A stretch of DNA of 64,000 bases from NCBI GenBank assembly GCA_035650275.1, contig DASRHY010000201.1, positions 1-64,000 on the forward strand. The letters run 5' to 3'. A program made the translations under genes and the position numbers. Shown piece by piece: positions 25,481-33,486 of the stretch. Numbering within the stretch: position 1 is the first letter of the stretch; every line of letters begins with the position of its first letter. The DNA is from DASRHY01 sp035650275. GTDB lineage: Bacteria; Actinomycetota; Actinomycetes; Propionibacteriales; Kribbellaceae. The notes beneath the pieces were generated by a model that was given only the letters and a program-made list of their open reading frames with translations, ran no database searches and was not told where the DNA came from.

Positions 25481-25815
25481 CGTGGTTAGCCACGCCAAGT
25501 GCGGGTCTACCCCGGCTGTGCACGGGGCGAACCCACACTTCGCCGGGTTAACCACGCGACGTGTGGGTATGCGTCGGCTGGTACGACGTGGGTGACGCCG
25601 CACACTTCGCGTGGTCAACCACGCCAACTGCGGGTCCACCCCGGCTATGCGCGGGGCGAACCCACACTTCGCCGGGTTAACCACGCGAAGCGCGGGTGCC
25701 CCGGGGTGTGCGCCGGGTGATCCGCACGTGGGCGGGTTCGCCACGCGAAGTGCGGGTCTGCCCTGGCTGTGCGCGGGGTTGACCCGCACTTCGCCGGGTT
25801 AACCACGCGAAGTGT
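25481..25815. repeat. Array of five imperfect, palindromic ~62-bp repeats
   Basis: Units run at about 25497-25558, 25559-25625, 25626-25687, 25688-25747 and 25748-25809 (62, 67, 62, 60 and 62 bp). The typical unit opens with AAGTGCGGGT, has an inner CCCCG...CGGGG stem, closes with ACCCACACTT, and is joined to the next by CGCCGGGTTAACCACGCG. The opening and closing boxes are inverted repeats, so each unit can fold into one hairpin, and the joints are themselves near-palindromes around GGTTAACC. Unit 2 is the most diverged. There are no unique spacers, so it is not a CRISPR. The array fills the gap between the M16 peptidase and dapB. Confidence 0.85.
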
Positions 25816-25861
25816 GGTGGGGGCGGAATGGGGGTGCGGTGGTGATGAGAGTGTTGGGGGC

Positions 25862-26611
25862 ATGACGATTCGGGTGGCGGTGCTCGGGGCGAAGGGGCGG
25901 ATGGGGTCGCAGACCTGCCGGGCGGTGGAGGCCGCGGAGGACTGCGAGCTGGTGGCCGCGCTGGACGTCGGCGACGACCTGGACGCGCTGGTCGAGGCCA
26001 GCCCGCAGGTCGTGGTGGACTTCACGCATCCCGAGTCGGTGATGGGCAACCTGGCCTGGTGCATCGCGCACGGCATAGACAGCGTGGTCGGCACCACCGG
26101 GTTCGACGCGGCGAGGCTGGACCGGCTGCGCGAGCTGCTCGCCGACGCGCCGGACATCGGCGTACTGATCGCGCCGAACTTCTCGATCGGCGCGGTGCTG
26201 ATGATGCGGTTCGCGGCCCAGGCGGCCCGGTTCTACGAGTCGGTCGAGATCGTCGAGCTGCACCACCCGGACAAGGCCGACGCGCCGTCTGGTACGGCGC
26301 GTCGTACCGCCGAGCTGGTCGCGGCCGCCAGAGCCGAGGCCGGCCGGGACTCGGTACCGGACGCCACCAGTGCCGAGCTGCCCGGCGCCCGCGGCGCGGA
26401 CGTGGACGGGATCCGGGTGCACGGGGTCCGGCTGCGCGGGCTGGTCGCGCACCAGGAGGTGCTGTTCGGCGACGCGGGGGAGACGCTCACCATCCGGCAC
26501 GACTCGCTGGACCGGGAGTCGTTCATGGCCGGGGTGCTGCTCGGGGTCCGCCGGGTCGGCGACGCGCCCGGGCTCACCGTCGGTCTCGAGCACTTCCTCG
26601 ACCTGGACTGA
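25862..26611 (+). CDS. dapB: 4-hydroxy-tetrahydrodipicolinate reductase
   Basis: 249 residues. The NAD(P)-binding loop VLGAKGRMGSQ is at 8-18. VDFTHPESVMGN and VGTTGFD precede the catalytic segment ELHHPDKADAPSGTA near 132-146, and HDSLDRESFMAGVLLGVR closes the protein. It catalyses the second committed step to lysine and diaminopimelate. The ATG gives the usual length but only a weak ribosome site is visible. In this window dapA lies 11 kb away with accessory genes between them. Confidence 0.94.
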   Translation: MTIRVAVLGAKGRMGSQTCRAVEAAEDCELVAALDVGDDLDALVEASPQVVVDFTHPESVMGNLAWCIAHGIDSVVGTTGFDAARLDRLRELLADAPDIGVLIAPNFSIGAVLMMRFAAQAARFYESVEIVELHHPDKADAPSGTARRTAELVAAARAEAGRDSVPDATSAELPGARGADVDGIRVHGVRLRGLVAHQEVLFGDAGETLTIRHDSLDRESFMAGVLLGVRRVGDAPGLTVGLEHFLDLD

Positions 26612-26613
26612 GA

Positions 26614-27048
26614 GTGACCGCCAAGCGCGTCGTGGCGGTGCTGGTCGTCGTCTTCGTCGTGTACGCCGGGCTGGTCGGCTGGCGCGGGGTGCTGCTGGTC
26701 GCCGAGGGTGGGACGGTACCCGTGCTGCTCGGGCTCGCCGTGATCGTGTTTCCACTGGTCGGCCTGTACGTCGTGTGGCGGGAGCTGCGGTTCGGCCTGG
26801 CCACCCAGACACTGGCGCGCGAGCTCGAGGCGGCTGGCGAGCTGCCGGTCGACGACCTGCCGCGGCGGCCGTCCGGCCGTCCGGAGCGGGCTGCCGCCGA
26901 CGCTGCGTTCGAGGTCCGCAAGGCCGCTGTGGAGGCAGCACCGGCTGACTGGCGGGCCTGGTTCGCGCTCGCCACCGCCTACGACGCCGCCGGTGACCGC
27001 CGCCGGGCCCGGGAGGCCATGCGTACCGCGATCCGGCAGCACGGCTGA
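26614..27048 (+). CDS. Membrane-anchored protein with TPR-like C-terminus, unknown function
   Basis: 144 residues. Two hydrophobic segments lie near the N-terminus (VVAVLVVVFVVYAGLVGW and VPVLLGLAVIVFPLVGLYVV). A cytoplasmic helical part ends in DWRAWFALATAYDAAGDRRR and AREAMRTAIRQHG, which resembles a single tetratricopeptide-like helix pair. The GTG start lies two bases after the dapB stop, so it is probably co-transcribed with dapB. The linkage is suggestive of a housekeeping role, but no function can be named. Confidence 0.72.
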   Translation: MTAKRVVAVLVVVFVVYAGLVGWRGVLLVAEGGTVPVLLGLAVIVFPLVGLYVVWRELRFGLATQTLARELEAAGELPVDDLPRRPSGRPERAAADAAFEVRKAAVEAAPADWRAWFALATAYDAAGDRRRAREAMRTAIRQHG

Positions 27049-27137
27049 CAGACTCGCTTGCCTCGGTCTACGGTTGCGGGACCGGCGCGCTGCCAAGCGC
27101 CGGCTGGAAGTGGTGGGGTGAGACCTTGGAAGCGGGC

Positions 27138-29600
27138 ATGGGGGCCGGTGACGAACAGCCCGTCTTCGGCGAGCTGCTGCGCCGGCACCGGCGTGCCGCC
27201 GGGCTGTCCCAGGAGGATCTGGCCCGCCGCGCCGGCCTCAGTGTCGACGCGATCGCGGCGCTGGAACGCGGCCGCCGCCGCGCGCCCCGCCAGCTCACCG
27301 TGCGGCTGCTCGCCGAAGCACTCGGCCTCGACCCGGCCGCGCAGAGCGCGTTCGTTGCCGCCAGCAGTGAGTCCGCCCCGCCGCTGACTCCGCGGCCGCC
27401 GCCGCTGGCGCCTGACGAGCTGGTCGGGCGCGCCACCGAGCTGAGCCAGGCCACCGCCGCGCTCACCGGCCGGGCCCGGCTGCTGACGTTGACCGGTCCC
27501 GGTGGCGTCGGCAAGACCCGGCTCGCGATGGCCACCGCGGTCGCCGCCGGCGAGGCACTGGCCGCGCCGGTCGCGTGGGTGCCGCTGGCTCCGGTGGCCG
27601 ACAACGAGGGGGTGGCCGTCGCCGCCGCGGCGGCGCTCGGGCTGCGGCCGGTGGACGGCACCGCGGTGGCCGGGCTGGCCGAGGCGCTGGCGGGCCAGCG
27701 GCTGCTGCTGGTGCTGGACAACTGCGAGCACCGGGTCGGCGCCGCGGCCGCGCTGGCCGCCGAGCTGCTCGGCCGGTGCCCGGGGGTACGGGTGCTGGCC
27801 ACCAGCCGCGAGCTGCTCAAGGTGCCCGGCGAGCAGGTGCTGTCGGTGCCGGCCCTCACCGTGCCCGACGAGCAGTCGCCGCCGGACCGGGTCAGCCGGT
27901 CACCGGCGGTACGGCTGTTCCTGCGCCGGGCCGGCGACCGGGGCGAGACGCCGGACCCGGACCAGCTGCCGGTGGTCGCCCGCATCGTCCGCCGGCTCGA
28001 CGGGCTGCCGCTGGCGATCGAGCTCGCCGCCGCCCGGACCAACGTGCTCACCGTCGAGCAGCTGGCGTCCGAGCTGGCCGACTCGTTCGAGCTGCTCGCC
28101 GACGACGCCAGTACCGCGCCGGCCCGGCAGCGGACGATGAGCGACGCGATCGGCTGGAGCCACGACCTGCTGGAGTCCGCGGACCGGAAGGCGTTCGCCG
28201 CCCTGTCGGTGTTCGCCGGCGGCTGGAGCCTGGACGCGGCGGCCGCGGTGCTGGAGAGCCGGCGGCCGGCCGCGATGTCGGCGCTCGGCCGGCTGGCGGA
28301 CCGGTCGCTGATCCGGGTCCGCCGCGGGCCCGGCGAGGCGCGCTACGAGATGCTCGCGGTGATCCGGGAGTACGCCGCCGAGCAGCTCCGGCTGTCCGGG
28401 TCGTACGACGAGGTGGCTGGCCGGCACGCGTCGTACATGGGGGAGCTGGTCGGCACCGCCGACGCCGGGCTGCGCGGCCCGGAACAGTCGGGCTGGCTGG
28501 ACCGGCTCGACCGGGAGCTGGAGAACCTGCGAGCGGCGCTGACCTGGGCCCTCGGGGCAGGGGAGGCGGGCCTCGCGGTCCGGCTGGCCGGGTCGGCCTG
28601 GACGTTCTGCTACCTACGAGGCCTTTACGCGGAGGGGCACGGCTGGCTGGACCGGGCGCTGCGGCTCGCCGGCGGGCACCGCGACCAGCACGTTGCCCGC
28701 GCGCTGCTCGGCGCCGGCACGCTGTCGTTCCTGCAGTGTGAGTATGACGACGCCGCGACCCGGCTGGATCAGGCGCTGACGGCGTACTCCGAGCTCGGCG
28801 ACGAGTCCGGCACCGCGCTCACCCTGCAGCGGCTCGGCAGCATCGCCCGGGAGCGGGCGTCGTACGCCGACGCGGAGGCGCTGCACCGGCAGAGCCTGGA
28901 CCTGTACAGCCGGCTCGGGGACCGGTCCGGCACCGCGTGGGCGCACAACCATCTCGGCTTTGTCGCCTGGCTGCGCGGCGATCTCGAGACCGCCGTGCAG
29001 GAGTGTGACACCGCTCGGACCGCGTTCGAGCAGCTGGGCGACGGCGAGGGCACCGCGTGGTCGCTGATCAGCCTCGGGGTGGTCGCCCAGTACGGCGCGG
29101 ACCTGCACCGGGCCGAGGGGCTGCTGCGGGAGAGCCTGCAGCTGTCCCAGCAGCTCGGGTACCGCGAGGGAGTCGCGTGGTCGCTGAACCAGCTCGGCGT
29201 GGTCGAGCGCCGGCGCGGCCGGACCGAACGAGCCGTGCACCTGCTGGACGAGAGCCTGGCCGAGCACCGCGATCTCGGCGACCGGTGGCGGACCGCGAGC
29301 GTGCTCGAGGAGCTCGCAGGTGTCGCGCAGCAGCGCGGCCGGTCGCCGTACGCCGCCTTCCTGCTCGGCGCCGCGGACGCGATCCGCGAGCAGATCGGTG
29401 CACCGGTGCCGCTGTGTGAGCGCGAGGACCGGGACGCGACGCTGGCCGCGGTCCACGAGGCGGTCGCACCCGAGCTGCTCACCAAAGCCTGGCAGGCCGG
29501 CCGGACAGCACCGCTGCACGCGGTCGTCGACGGCTATCCACAGGTGCCGTCGGGCGGCGCGCGGGCCTCGCCCGGAAGGTCCCCCACGCAGGACTTCTGA
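27138..29600 (+). CDS. XRE-type HTH / NB-ARC ATPase / TPR signalling regulator
   Basis: About 820 residues. An XRE helix-turn-helix (RRAAGLSQEDLARRAGLSVD) near 12-60 is followed by an NB-ARC-like STAND NTPase with Walker A GPGGVGKTRLA near 120 and Walker B LLLVLDNCEH near 190. A winged-helix relay follows (FAALSVFAGGWSLDAAAAVL), then a C-terminal array of TPR helices with recurring ALTLQRLGSIARERASYADA-like units. Such proteins are signal-gated transcriptional switches of the AfsR/MalT style. The ATG at 27138 follows GGAAG; a TTG at 27126 would add four residues. No operon partner is evident. The target is unknown. Confidence 0.82.
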   Translation: MGAGDEQPVFGELLRRHRRAAGLSQEDLARRAGLSVDAIAALERGRRRAPRQLTVRLLAEALGLDPAAQSAFVAASSESAPPLTPRPPPLAPDELVGRATELSQATAALTGRARLLTLTGPGGVGKTRLAMATAVAAGEALAAPVAWVPLAPVADNEGVAVAAAAALGLRPVDGTAVAGLAEALAGQRLLLVLDNCEHRVGAAAALAAELLGRCPGVRVLATSRELLKVPGEQVLSVPALTVPDEQSPPDRVSRSPAVRLFLRRAGDRGETPDPDQLPVVARIVRRLDGLPLAIELAAARTNVLTVEQLASELADSFELLADDASTAPARQRTMSDAIGWSHDLLESADRKAFAALSVFAGGWSLDAAAAVLESRRPAAMSALGRLADRSLIRVRRGPGEARYEMLAVIREYAAEQLRLSGSYDEVAGRHASYMGELVGTADAGLRGPEQSGWLDRLDRELENLRAALTWALGAGEAGLAVRLAGSAWTFCYLRGLYAEGHGWLDRALRLAGGHRDQHVARALLGAGTLSFLQCEYDDAATRLDQALTAYSELGDESGTALTLQRLGSIARERASYADAEALHRQSLDLYSRLGDRSGTAWAHNHLGFVAWLRGDLETAVQECDTARTAFEQLGDGEGTAWSLISLGVVAQYGADLHRAEGLLRESLQLSQQLGYREGVAWSLNQLGVVERRRGRTERAVHLLDESLAEHRDLGDRWRTASVLEELAGVAQQRGRSPYAAFLLGAADAIREQIGAPVPLCEREDRDATLAAVHEAVAPELLTKAWQAGRTAPLHAVVDGYPQVPSGGARASPGRSPTQDF

Positions 29601-29625
29601 ACCGGACATGCCCCGAACGTGTCTC

Positions 29626-29690
29626 GGTCGGCTGCGCTTTACCCCCCGGGCCCGGCCCCCCAGCAGGTCCCCGTATTGCGCAGCCGACCG
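29626..29690. terminator. Long-loop hairpin after the STAND regulator
   Basis: CGGTCGGCTGCGC (29626-29638) pairs perfectly with GCGCAGCCGACCG (29678-29690) around a 39-base loop that is very C-rich on the + strand. It starts 25 bases after the regulator's stop and is read as its terminator. The rest of the gap to azlD (29691-29893) shows only an 8-bp inverted repeat, CATTGCCC (29799) with GGGCAATG (29828), which may terminate azlD. Confidence 0.55.
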
Positions 29691-29893
29691 ATAACTCTCC
29701 GGTGACTCTCCCCGATACCGGCCTCCGTTCCGCGTCGGCTGCCGGCGTCCCCTCGGATGTCACCTAGAGTGGCGGACAACGATGGCTACGCCCAGCGACA
29801 TTGCCCTGACATCACCCTGACAAGGCCGGGCAATGGTCACTCTGCGAAACCGGCCAGCCGCGTGCGGGGGTCGCCGACCACGCCTCACGAGAC

Positions 29894-30199
29894 CTAGAAG
29901 GCCAGCCGGAGGAGTGCGGTCGTCGCCGCGGCGGCGAAGACGACCACCAGGAACGGCGCGCGCAGCAGCAGCGCGGCCACCGCCACGGCCAGCCCGGCCA
30001 GCCGGGCGTCGACGACGACCGTCTCGCCGTCGGCGAACGTCTGCACGCCGACCAGCGCCGCGAGCAACGCGACCGGCAGCAACGCCGCGATCCGTCGTAC
30101 CGTCGGCCGCTCGAGCACCCCGTGCGGGATCGACAGCCCGAGCAGCTTGAACAGGTAGCACCCGGCCGCGGCGGCGAGCACCCCGATCCACAGGTTCAT
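29894..30199 (-). CDS. azlD: Branched-chain amino acid exporter small subunit AzlD
   Basis: 101 residues with about four hydrophobic segments (WIGVLAAAAGCYLFKLLGL, IAALLPVALLAALVGVQTF, LAGLAVAVAALLLRAPFLVV). AzlD is the small partner of AzlC in the LIV-E type exporter. The ATG at 30199 overlaps the azlC stop as ATGA; an upstream GTG at 30208 is less likely. It is last in the minus-strand operon GNAT-azlC-azlD. Confidence 0.87.
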   Translation of the reverse strand: MNLWIGVLAAAAGCYLFKLLGLSIPHGVLERPTVRRIAALLPVALLAALVGVQTFADGETVVVDARLAGLAVAVAALLLRAPFLVVVFAAAATTALLRLAF

Positions 30200-30870
30200 C
30201 GCTGCCACCTGAACAATCCGGCCAGCACCGCCGCGAGCCCGGCGACCATCACCGGTACGCCCGCCGGCACCAGCGGCACCACGGCCACCGCGAGCGCGGC
30301 CGCTCCCACCGCGACCACCCGGGTCATCGTGCTCGACAGCCGTGGCCAGAGCAGTGCCAGGAACGCCGCGGACGACGCCGCGTCCAGCCCGTACGACTGC
30401 GGGTCGCCGAGCTGGGCGCCGGCCAGCGCACCGACCAGGGTGGTCAGGTTCCAGAGCACGAACAGGATGCCGCCGCCGTACCAGAACCCGGCCCGGGCCA
30501 GGGCCGGGTCCTCGTGCGCGACGGCCTGCGCGGTGGACTCGTCGATGACCAGCTGTGCGCCGAGCGGCCTGCGCCAGCCGCGCAGGTTCAGCAGCGAGGC
30601 GAGCCGGAGCCCGTAGAACGCGTTGCGGGCGCCGAGCATCCAGGCCGTGGCCACCCCGGACAGCACCGAGCCGCCGGACCCCAGGATGCCGACCAGCGCG
30701 AACTGCGAGGCGCCGGTGAAGATCAGCAGCGACATCGCGCAGGCCTGCCAGACGTCGAAGCCGCTGCTCGTCGCGAGGGCGCCGAACGAGAGCCCGTACG
30801 CCGCGGTGGCGACGGCGACACCGATCGCGGTGCGCCGGATGTCGGCGACCGTGGCGGCTGCCTCGGCCAC
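30196..30870 (-). CDS. azlC: Branched-chain amino acid exporter large subunit AzlC
   Basis: 224 residues. The AzlC motif FDVWQACAMSLLIFTGASQF followed by GNAR-like ATAWMLGARNAFYGLRLASL is clear. Seven or so membrane segments span the protein. AzlCD export branched-chain amino acids and toxic analogues. The GTG start lies one base after the acetyltransferase stop, and the stop overlaps azlD. The operon is divergent from paaABCDE. Confidence 0.9.
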   Translation of the reverse strand: MAEAAATVADIRRTAIGVAVATAAYGLSFGALATSSGFDVWQACAMSLLIFTGASQFALVGILGSGGSVLSGVATAWMLGARNAFYGLRLASLLNLRGWRRPLGAQLVIDESTAQAVAHEDPALARAGFWYGGGILFVLWNLTTLVGALAGAQLGDPQSYGLDAASSAAFLALLWPRLSSTMTRVVAVGAAALAVAVVPLVPAGVPVMVAGLAAVLAGLFRWQR

Positions 30871-30871
30871 G

Positions 30872-31432
30872 TCAGTCGTCGGACTGGGTACCGCGCGGGT
30901 CCGTGTGCAGCCGGACCTGCTTGACCCGGACGTTGCCGTCGCCGTACAGGTCCAGCTCGCGGTGCGCGCCGTCGGGCGCCCAGCCGGACTCGGTGAGGAA
31001 GCCGCGCAGGGTGTCGTCGGTGGCGTTCAGCCAGATCGTGGCCCGGCTGAAGCCGTCCGCGCTGAGCGTGTCCGCGACCGCGTTCAGCAATCGCGAGCCG
31101 TGCCCGGCCCGGGTGTCGTCGGGGTGCACGCAGAACTCGGCGACCAGCGCGTCCGTGGCCGGGTCGGCGTCCGGGTCGTCCGACGCGGTGGTGGCGGCGA
31201 ACCCGGCCACCCGGTCGTGGTCGAGCGCGACCAGGACCCGGTTCCGGGCCTCGCCGGGGGCCAGCAGCGCCGCCCGCCAGGTCTCGGCGAACCGGTCCGG
31301 CTCCAGCGCGTCCAGCACCTCGGGCGGCAGCAGCCCGTCGTACGAGACCCGCCACGCGGCCAGCTGGACCTCGCCGATCGCCCCCGCCTCCGCCGGCAAC
31401 GCCAGCCGCACCTGTGTCTCCGCCGTAGCCAT
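30872..31432 (-). CDS. GNAT-family N-acetyltransferase
   Basis: 186 residues with the GNAT core: VQLAAWRVSYDGLLPPEVLD, then VAEFCVHPDDTRAGHGSRLL forming the beta4-alpha3 acetyl-CoA loop (here RAGHGS where Q/RxxGxG/A is usual), and FLTESGWAPDGAHRE at the end. The N-terminus resembles acetyltransferases annotated as amino-acid or small-amine modifiers. It heads the operon with azlC-azlD, so an amino-acid-like substrate that is either acetylated or exported is possible (inference). Confidence 0.82.
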   Translation of the reverse strand: MATAETQVRLALPAEAGAIGEVQLAAWRVSYDGLLPPEVLDALEPDRFAETWRAALLAPGEARNRVLVALDHDRVAGFAATTASDDPDADPATDALVAEFCVHPDDTRAGHGSRLLNAVADTLSADGFSRATIWLNATDDTLRGFLTESGWAPDGAHRELDLYGDGNVRVKQVRLHTDPRGTQSDD

Positions 31433-31475
31433 GCCCCGATCCTCGCATCACCGGCGCCACGCTCGAGCACCGGTA

Positions 31476-31519
31476 GATGTGACAGCTTCTGTCGGAAAGA
31501 TCGCATTGGTGTCACATCT
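31476..31519. promoter_or_regulatory. Candidate operator of the paa operon
   Basis: AGATGTGACA (31476-31485) and its exact complement TGTCACATCT (31510-31519) lie 34 bp apart, with a smaller dyad GACAG-CTT-CTGTC (31482-31494) overlapping the left arm. They sit 17 bases before the paaA start in the region divergent to the GNAT gene. A regulator binding two half-sites is plausible; which one is unknown and no PaaR gene lies next to it. Confidence 0.5.
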
Positions 31520-31535
31520 GGGTTATCGTGGGGTC

Positions 31536-32459
31536 ATGAGCACGGATGTCTTCCAGGCGACGATCGACGCCGACGGCCGGATCGAGCCGCGGGACGCGAT
31601 GCCGGACGGGTACCGCAAGACCCTGATCCGGCAGATAGCGCAGCACGCGCACTCCGAGATCATCGGCATGCAGCCGGAGGGCAACTGGATCAGCCGGGCG
31701 CCGTCGCTGCGCCGCAAGGCGATCCTGATGGCCAAGGTGCAGGACGAGGCCGGCCATGGTCTGTACCTGTATGCCGCTGCGGAGACCCTCGGCGTGGACC
31801 GGTCCGAGCTGCTCGACCTGCTGCACGCCGGGCGGCAGAAGTACTCCAGCATCTTCAACTACCCGACGCTGACCTGGGCCGACATCGGCGCGATCGGCTG
31901 GCTCGTGGACGGCGCCGCGATCGTGAACCAGGTGCCGCTGTGCCGCTGCTCGTACGGGCCGTACGCACGGGCGATGGTCCGGATCTGTAAGGAGGAGTCG
32001 TTCCACCAGCGGCAGGGGTTCGAGATCCTGCACAAGCTGTGCAACGGCACCGACGCGCAGTTGGCGATGGCGCAGGACGCACTCGACCGTTGGTGGTGGC
32101 CGAGCCTGATGATGTTCGGCCCGCCGGACACCGAGTCGACGCACTCGGAGCAGTCGATGGCGTGGGGGATCAAGCGGCACAGCAACGACGAGCTGCGGCA
32201 GCGGTTCGTGAACATGACGGTGCCGCAGGCCGAGGTGCTCGGGCTGCGGATCCCGGACGACGGTCTTCGGTACGACGAGGAGTCCGGGCGCTGGTCGTTC
32301 ACCCAGCCGGACTTCACCGAGCTGTACGAGGTGGTCAAGGGCAACGGTCCGTGCAACGCCGAGCGCCTGGCGAACCGGGTCAAGGCGCATGAGGACGGTG
32401 CCTGGGTCCGCGAGGCGGCGCAGGCCTATGCGGCGAAGAAGGCCGAGGCGGCCGCGTGA
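31536..32459 (+). CDS. paaA: Phenylacetyl-CoA 1,2-epoxidase catalytic subunit PaaA
   Basis: 307 residues. The di-iron carboxylate ligands are visible in SEIIGMQPEGNWI, KVQDEAGHGLYLYAAAETLG and RICKEESFHQRQGFEIL. The core also contains RQKYSSIFNYPTLTWADIGA and QVPLCRCSYGPYARAM. PaaA epoxidises the ring of phenylacetyl-CoA as part of the PaaABCE oxygenase. The ATG at 31536 gives the standard family length. The stop overlaps paaB (GTGA). It opens a fully overlapping operon paaABCDE; the hydrolytic paaF/G/H/J/K/Z genes are not in the window. Confidence 0.96.
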   Translation: MSTDVFQATIDADGRIEPRDAMPDGYRKTLIRQIAQHAHSEIIGMQPEGNWISRAPSLRRKAILMAKVQDEAGHGLYLYAAAETLGVDRSELLDLLHAGRQKYSSIFNYPTLTWADIGAIGWLVDGAAIVNQVPLCRCSYGPYARAMVRICKEESFHQRQGFEILHKLCNGTDAQLAMAQDALDRWWWPSLMMFGPPDTESTHSEQSMAWGIKRHSNDELRQRFVNMTVPQAEVLGLRIPDDGLRYDEESGRWSFTQPDFTELYEVVKGNGPCNAERLANRVKAHEDGAWVREAAQAYAAKKAEAAA

Positions 32460-32743
32460 GCACCAAGGACTGGCCGCTGTGGGAGGTGTTCGTGCGGTCC
32501 CGCCGGGGACTGTCGCACGGGCATGTCGGCAGCCTGCACGCGCCGGACGCGCAGATGGCGTTGCGGAACGCGCGGGACGTGTACACCCGCCGCCAGGAGG
32601 GCGTGTCGATCTGGGTAGTGCCGGCGTCCGCGATCACCGCGTCCAGCCCGGACGAGAAGGACGAGTTCTTCGACCCGGCTGGCGACAAGATCTACCGGCA
32701 CCCGACGTTCTACGAGATCCCCGAGGGCGTCGAGCACCTGTGA
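32456..32743 (+). CDS. paaB: Phenylacetyl-CoA epoxidase subunit PaaB
   Basis: 95 residues. WPLWEVFVRSRRGLSHGHVG, GSLHAPDAQMALRNARDVYT and EGVSIWVVPASAI define PaaB, the small subunit that bridges PaaAC dimers. Both ends overlap neighbours by 4 bp (GTGA at each junction). Confidence 0.95.
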   Translation: MSTKDWPLWEVFVRSRRGLSHGHVGSLHAPDAQMALRNARDVYTRRQEGVSIWVVPASAITASSPDEKDEFFDPAGDKIYRHPTFYEIPEGVEHL

Positions 32744-33486
32744 ACACCGACCTGTTCGCCTACACCCTCCGGCTCGGTGACGACGCGCTGGTCGCCGCGC
32801 AGCGGATGGGGGAGTGGATCGCCAATGCTCCCCAGCTCGAGGAGGACGTTGCCCTGGGCAACATCGGTCTCGACCAGCTCGGTCAGGCCCGGTCGCTGCT
32901 GTCCTACGCGGCCGAGATCGAGGGAGCCGGCCGGACCGAGGACGACCTGGCCTACCTGCGCGACGAGCGCGAGTTCACCAACCTGCTGATCTGCGAGCGC
33001 CCGAACGGCGACTTCGCCGTCACGATCGCGCGGCTGCTGTACTTCGCCACCTACCAGCACCTGCTGTACGACGCCCTGCAGGGCTCGTCCGACGAGACGC
33101 TGAGCGGGGTCGCCGGCAAGGCGGTGAAGGAGGTCGCGTACCACGTCGACCACGCCACCCAGTGGGTGCTCCGGCTCGGTGACGGTACCGAGGAGAGCCA
33201 CCGGCGGATGCAGGCCGGACTTGACCAGCTGTGGCCGTACACGGGCGAGATGCTCGCGTCCGACGACCTGGTAGGGCGCCTGGCGGGCGTGGCCGTGGAC
33301 CCGTCGGGTTTCGCCGACGAGTGGCATCGCCGGGTGCGGGACGTGATCGAGACCTCGACCTGTGCGGCACCGGAGGCGTCGTACCAGCACACCGGCGGTC
33401 GCGACGGCCGGCACACTGAGGCGATGGGCTACCTGCTCGCCGAGCTCCAGCACGTCGCCCGTTCCCACCCTGGAGCGACCTGGTGA
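32740..33486 (+). CDS. paaC: Phenylacetyl-CoA epoxidase structural subunit PaaC
   Basis: 248 residues, ferritin-like. LFAYTLRLGDDALVAAQRMG, EEDVALGNIGLDQLGQARSL and KAVKEVAYHVDHATQWVLRL are diagnostic. PaaC is the non-catalytic partner that stabilises PaaA. The GTG start overlaps paaB and the stop overlaps paaD. Confidence 0.95.
   Translation: MNTDLFAYTLRLGDDALVAAQRMGEWIANAPQLEEDVALGNIGLDQLGQARSLLSYAAEIEGAGRTEDDLAYLRDEREFTNLLICERPNGDFAVTIARLLYFATYQHLLYDALQGSSDETLSGVAGKAVKEVAYHVDHATQWVLRLGDGTEESHRRMQAGLDQLWPYTGEMLASDDLVGRLAGVAVDPSGFADEWHRRVRDVIETSTCAAPEASYQHTGGRDGRHTEAMGYLLAELQHVARSHPGATW

Noticed and set aside
25391..25802. Open frames through the repeat array on both strands with recurring peptides such as RVVNPAKCG
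   Set aside because: They arise only because the repeat unit has no stop in several frames; there is no ribosome site and frame changes between units of 60, 62 and 67 bp.
25481..25815. Possible CRISPR array
   Set aside because: Units are contiguous, imperfect and self-complementary, with no unique spacers between identical repeats, and no cas gene is nearby.
29782..29820. A 12-residue peptide frame (ATG to TGA) with TAGAGT 10 bases upstream
   Set aside because: No ribosome site, no coding signal over so few codons, and part of it lies in an inverted repeat.
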